From NCBI GenBank assembly GCA_002471225.1, contig DKPO01000020.1, positions 127,276 to 188,392 of the forward strand: a stretch of DNA of 61,117 nucleotides, in the 5' to 3' direction. The DNA is from Porphyromonadaceae bacterium UBA7332. Lineage in GTDB: Bacteria > Bacteroidota > Bacteroidia > Bacteroidales > UBA7332. The notes under the pieces were generated by a model. It did not search any database and had not been told where the DNA came from. It was given only the letters and a program-made list of their open reading frames with translations. The translations under genes and the position numbers were made by a program. This document shows positions 58,726 through 61,117 of this stretch, in pieces (positions within the stretch are counted from its first letter, which is position 1; every line of letters starts with the position of its first letter).

Positions 58726-60711
58726 ATGAGAACCAATTTAAGTTCGATGATTACGTTGAATCGCATACCGGTAAGATACTACAAGCCGGCAAATGCGTTT
58801 GAGAAGACAGTAATTACTCGTTATGAGAAATTTAATACAGACATCTTTGAGTCTGAACAAGAAGGAGCTATTTGTGTAGCTCATGAGATTGCTCAAGCAA
58901 TTCAGGATAAGCAAAACAAAGGACAAAAATGTGTATTGGCTTTACCTGGTGGTTATTCACCGCGTGATATTTACGCTGAACTTGTGCGTATGCACAAAGA
59001 AGAAGGTTTAAGCTTTCACAATGTAGTTGTTTTTATTATCAGTGAATTTTATCCGCTAAGCGACAATCCTCCTCACAGCAATTTGAAAATGGTGAAAGAA
59101 TATTTGCTGGATCATGTGGATATCGATCCTAAAAATATTTTCTCTCAGGATGGAACAATCGCTAAAGAAGATATAGCAGAGCATGCACTTCAATATGAAG
59201 CAAAAATCGAAAGCTTCGGTGGATTGGATATTGCTTTAACTGGTGTAGGCCGTTTGGGGAATATCGGTCACAACGAACCGGGTTCTTTGATCAACTCTAA
59301 AACACGTTTGGTTTTATTGGATTCAGAATCGTTGAAAGATACAGCTCGTTTCTTCAGCTCAATCCAAAATGTACCTAACTGTGCTATTACAATGGGTATT
59401 TCAACTTTGATGAGAGCTGCAAGAGTTATCCTTGTTGCCTTCGGTGAGTCGAAATCCAAAGTTGTAAAACAAGTTGTAGAAAGCCCTGTTCAGGATAATG
59501 CACCTGCTTCTTATTTCCAAAATCATAATAATGCAAGAGTCGTTTTAGATCTTCAGGCAGCTGAGCGTTTAACTCGTATTCATACACCATGGTTGGTTAC
59601 TTCATGCGAATGGAATGACATGATGGTACGTCGTGCGATCGTATGGTTGTGTGAGAAAACAGATAAGCCGATTTTGAAATTGACAAACAAAGATTACAAC
59701 GATTTTGGTTTGCAGGAACTTTTGGCTCTTTATGGATCTGCTTATAATGTAAACATTAAAATCTTTAATGATTTACAGCATACAATCACAGGATGGCCGG
59801 GTGGAAAACCAAATGAAGATGATAAATATCGTCCGGAAAGAGCTAATCCATACCCAAAACGTGTATTGGTATTCTCTCCACACCCGGATGATGATGTAAT
59901 CTCGATGGGTGGAACATTCCGTCGTTTGGTTGATCAAAAGCATGATGTTTATGTAGCTTACGAGACTTCAGGAAATATCGCAGTAGGCGACGAGGAAGTT
60001 ATTCGTTCAATGTCTCTTTACAGAAGCTTAATCGAGAAATTCGATGGTGGAAATAAAGAAATGCTGGAAAAATATGATTCAATCGTTAACTACCTTCTTC
60101 ATGAGAAAAAAGAAGGTGATATGGATCCGGTTGATATCCGTTTCATTAAAGGACATCTTCGTCGCGAGGAAGCTCGTTCAGCTTGTCGTTACGTAGGCGT
60201 TAAGCCAGAGAATGTAAATTTCCTTGACTTACCATTCTATGAAACAGGTACAATTAAAAAAGGAGATTTATCTGAAGCAGACGTAGTAATCGTACGTGAA
60301 CTTTTAGAGAAAATTCAACCGCATCAGATTTTTGTAGCTGGTGACTTAGCCGATCCGCACGGAACACACAAAGTATGTCTGGATGCAATTTTAGCAGCTA
60401 TTGACGAAGCTAAAGGATCAGAGTGGTTAGATAATTGTCGTATCTGGATGTACCGTGGAGCCTGGGCTGAATGGGAAATCGAGAATATCGAAATGGCTGT
60501 GCCAATCAGTCCTGAAGAATTAAGACAAAAACGCAACTCGATTTTGAGACACCAGTCTCAAATGGAAAGTGCTCCATTCTTAGGAAATGATGATCGTTTG
60601 TTCTGGCAACGTGCTGAAGAGCGTAACCGTGCAACAGCCGATTTATATCAGAAATTAGGTTTGGCTTCATACGAAGCAATCGAAGCTTTCGTTGAGTATA
60701 AACCGTTATAA
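58726..60711 (+). CDS. nagB: Divergent NagB domain fused to a PIG-L/LmbE deacetylase
   Basis: A 661-residue fusion. Residues about 30-300 form a NagB-like (glucosamine-6-phosphate deaminase) domain, and about 375-650 a PIG-L deacetylase with the zinc motif HPDD (386-389) and 'ADPHGTH' (542-548). The family is annotated in Bacteroidales as glucosamine-6-phosphate deaminase. Compared with E. coli NagB, the catalytic positions are changed: Asp72 corresponds to Ser106 (ISEFY), Asp141 to Leu177 and His143 to Asn179 in 'GVGRLGNIGHNEPG'; only Glu148 is kept (Glu184). The deaminase activity is therefore doubtful and the deacetylase part may be the working enzyme. It could still link to amino-sugar catabolism fed by the sialic-acid operon. 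Confidence 0.9.
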   Translation: MRTNLSSMITLNRIPVRYYKPANAFEKTVITRYEKFNTDIFESEQEGAICVAHEIAQAIQDKQNKGQKCVLALPGGYSPRDIYAELVRMHKEEGLSFHNVVVFIISEFYPLSDNPPHSNLKMVKEYLLDHVDIDPKNIFSQDGTIAKEDIAEHALQYEAKIESFGGLDIALTGVGRLGNIGHNEPGSLINSKTRLVLLDSESLKDTARFFSSIQNVPNCAITMGISTLMRAARVILVAFGESKSKVVKQVVESPVQDNAPASYFQNHNNARVVLDLQAAERLTRIHTPWLVTSCEWNDMMVRRAIVWLCEKTDKPILKLTNKDYNDFGLQELLALYGSAYNVNIKIFNDLQHTITGWPGGKPNEDDKYRPERANPYPKRVLVFSPHPDDDVISMGGTFRRLVDQKHDVYVAYETSGNIAVGDEEVIRSMSLYRSLIEKFDGGNKEMLEKYDSIVNYLLHEKKEGDMDPVDIRFIKGHLRREEARSACRYVGVKPENVNFLDLPFYETGTIKKGDLSEADVVIVRELLEKIQPHQIFVAGDLADPHGTHKVCLDAILAAIDEAKGSEWLDNCRIWMYRGAWAEWEIENIEMAVPISPEELRQKRNSILRHQSQMESAPFLGNDDRLFWQRAEERNRATADLYQKLGLASYEAIEAFVEYKPL

Positions 60712-60751
60712 TTTGAATTGGGTCAGATATTAATCTGAATCAGAATATTTG

Positions 60752-60796
60752 AGAAGGTTATTCATAAGGAAACCCCTGTGAATAACCTTCTTTTTT
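60752..60796 (+). terminator. Terminator of the NagB/PIG-L gene
   Basis: AGAAGGTTATTCA pairs perfectly with TGAATAACCTTCT (13 bp) and is followed by TTTTT. Confidence 0.93.
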
Positions 60797-60828
60797 GTTG
60801 ATAGCAGCATCCGGACACAACCTTTCAT

Positions 60829-60933
60829 GCACGATACTGCCTTTTGTTTCTGGTGAAATTCCATTGCCGTGCGATCCCCAAAAATTCAATAAATCATCAA
60901 CGGTGTAGGGGCTGGCTTTATGCCTGCCCGCGG
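60829..60933 (+). repeat. Interspersed repeat unit 1 with hairpin
   Basis: Starts GCACGATACTGCC and ends with a hairpin GGGC-t-GGC / GCC-t-GCCC (60909-60929). It resembles the unit beginning at 60981, at about 150-base spacing. It looks like a REP-type extragenic element. Confidence 0.6.
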
Positions 60934-60980
60934 TTAAAAACGAACAAAAACATCAATCAACCAACCAAATGGTTTGATCC

Positions 60981-61109
60981 GCACGATGCCTTTTGTTTGT
61001 TCGTTAAATTCGATTGCCAACCGATGCCAAACCATCATCCCAAATTCAAGAAATCGCCAATGTGATTGTACGGGTCTCGTTATTGCTAACGAGAGTAAAC
61101 GCCCGCATC
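60981..61109 (+). repeat. Interspersed repeat unit 2 with hairpin
   Basis: Shares GCACGAT-GCCTTTTGTTT and the following ATTCGATTGCC-like stretch with unit 1, but its tip hairpin is different: TCTCGTTA-TTGC-TAACGAGA (61075-61094). The array may continue past the window edge. Confidence 0.6.
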
Positions 61110-61117
61110 CCAAAACC

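Noticed and set aside
60844..61065. 73-codon frame at the window end
   Set aside because: It runs across the interspersed repeats and has no coding character.

Overview
The window is chromosomal DNA of a Bacteroidota member, almost certainly order Bacteroidales. The evidence is a SusC/SusD pair, a type IX secretion (T9SS) sorting domain, BACON, DUF5606, Porin_10 and NagB/PIG-L fusion proteins, and many promoters of the phylum's TTTG / TAnnTTTG type. The AT-rich coding style suggests a Dysgonomonas- or Tannerellaceae-like organism rather than a high-GC Bacteroides, but genus is an inference. No tRNA, rRNA, IS element or CRISPR array was recognised.

Layout. (1) 1-4251: a MacB-type ABC permease (cut by the window edge), a GIN/DUF2807 surface protein, a MacA-type adaptor and a TolC-type channel form an efflux operon. 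(2) 4950-10904: a BACON lipoprotein, a subtilisin-like protease with both a lipobox and a T9SS C-terminal domain, and a PorV/PorQ-like barrel whose start overlaps the protease stop. This looks like a dedicated cargo-shuttle module. (3) 11032-15709, minus strand: 5'-nucleotidase, PAP2 phosphatase, phosphate-selective-type porin and class A acid phosphatase, together a phosphate-ester scavenging set in two transcription units. (4) 15844-19038, minus: a giant dual-anchored beta-propeller sensor with a coiled-coil interior and no recognisable output domain. (5) 19039-20285: non-coding, repeat- and hairpin-rich DNA leading into (6) 20286-26966, a complete type I restriction-modification operon (hsdM, hsdS, hsdR) plus an overlapping YgjP-type metallopeptidase; it is visibly more GC-rich than its surroundings and probably a mobile defence island.

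(7) 27269-27937: a B3/B4-domain protein, preceded on the minus strand by a short sRNA gene. (8) 28115-40072: a sialic-acid utilisation operon with a FadR-type regulator behind a perfect palindromic operator, a mutarotase-symporter fusion, NanA lyase, SusC/SusD and two Asp-box proteins, one of them a lipoprotein sialidase. Glycans would be trimmed outside, sialic acid pulled in by SusC/D, anomerised and pumped across the inner membrane by the fusion protein, and cleaved by NanA. The ManNAc epimerase and kinase are not in the window; a divergent NagB/PIG-L fusion lies at 58726.

(9) 40397-46788: housekeeping genes rplM-rpsI, rpsB-tsf, nusB-yajC-ybbR-coaE and a DUF5606 gene, with structured leaders. 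(10) 46996-61117: a transglutaminase-like lipoprotein, a strong minus-strand candidate for a roughly 200-nt 6S-like RNA, an NhaC antiporter, CorA (with an acidic upstream mini-ORF), Porin_10, a solute-binding-like protein, MutS2, a small conserved protein, an acyltransferase, a nitrilase-family amidase, the NagB/PIG-L fusion and a terminal pair of diverged hairpin-bearing repeats.
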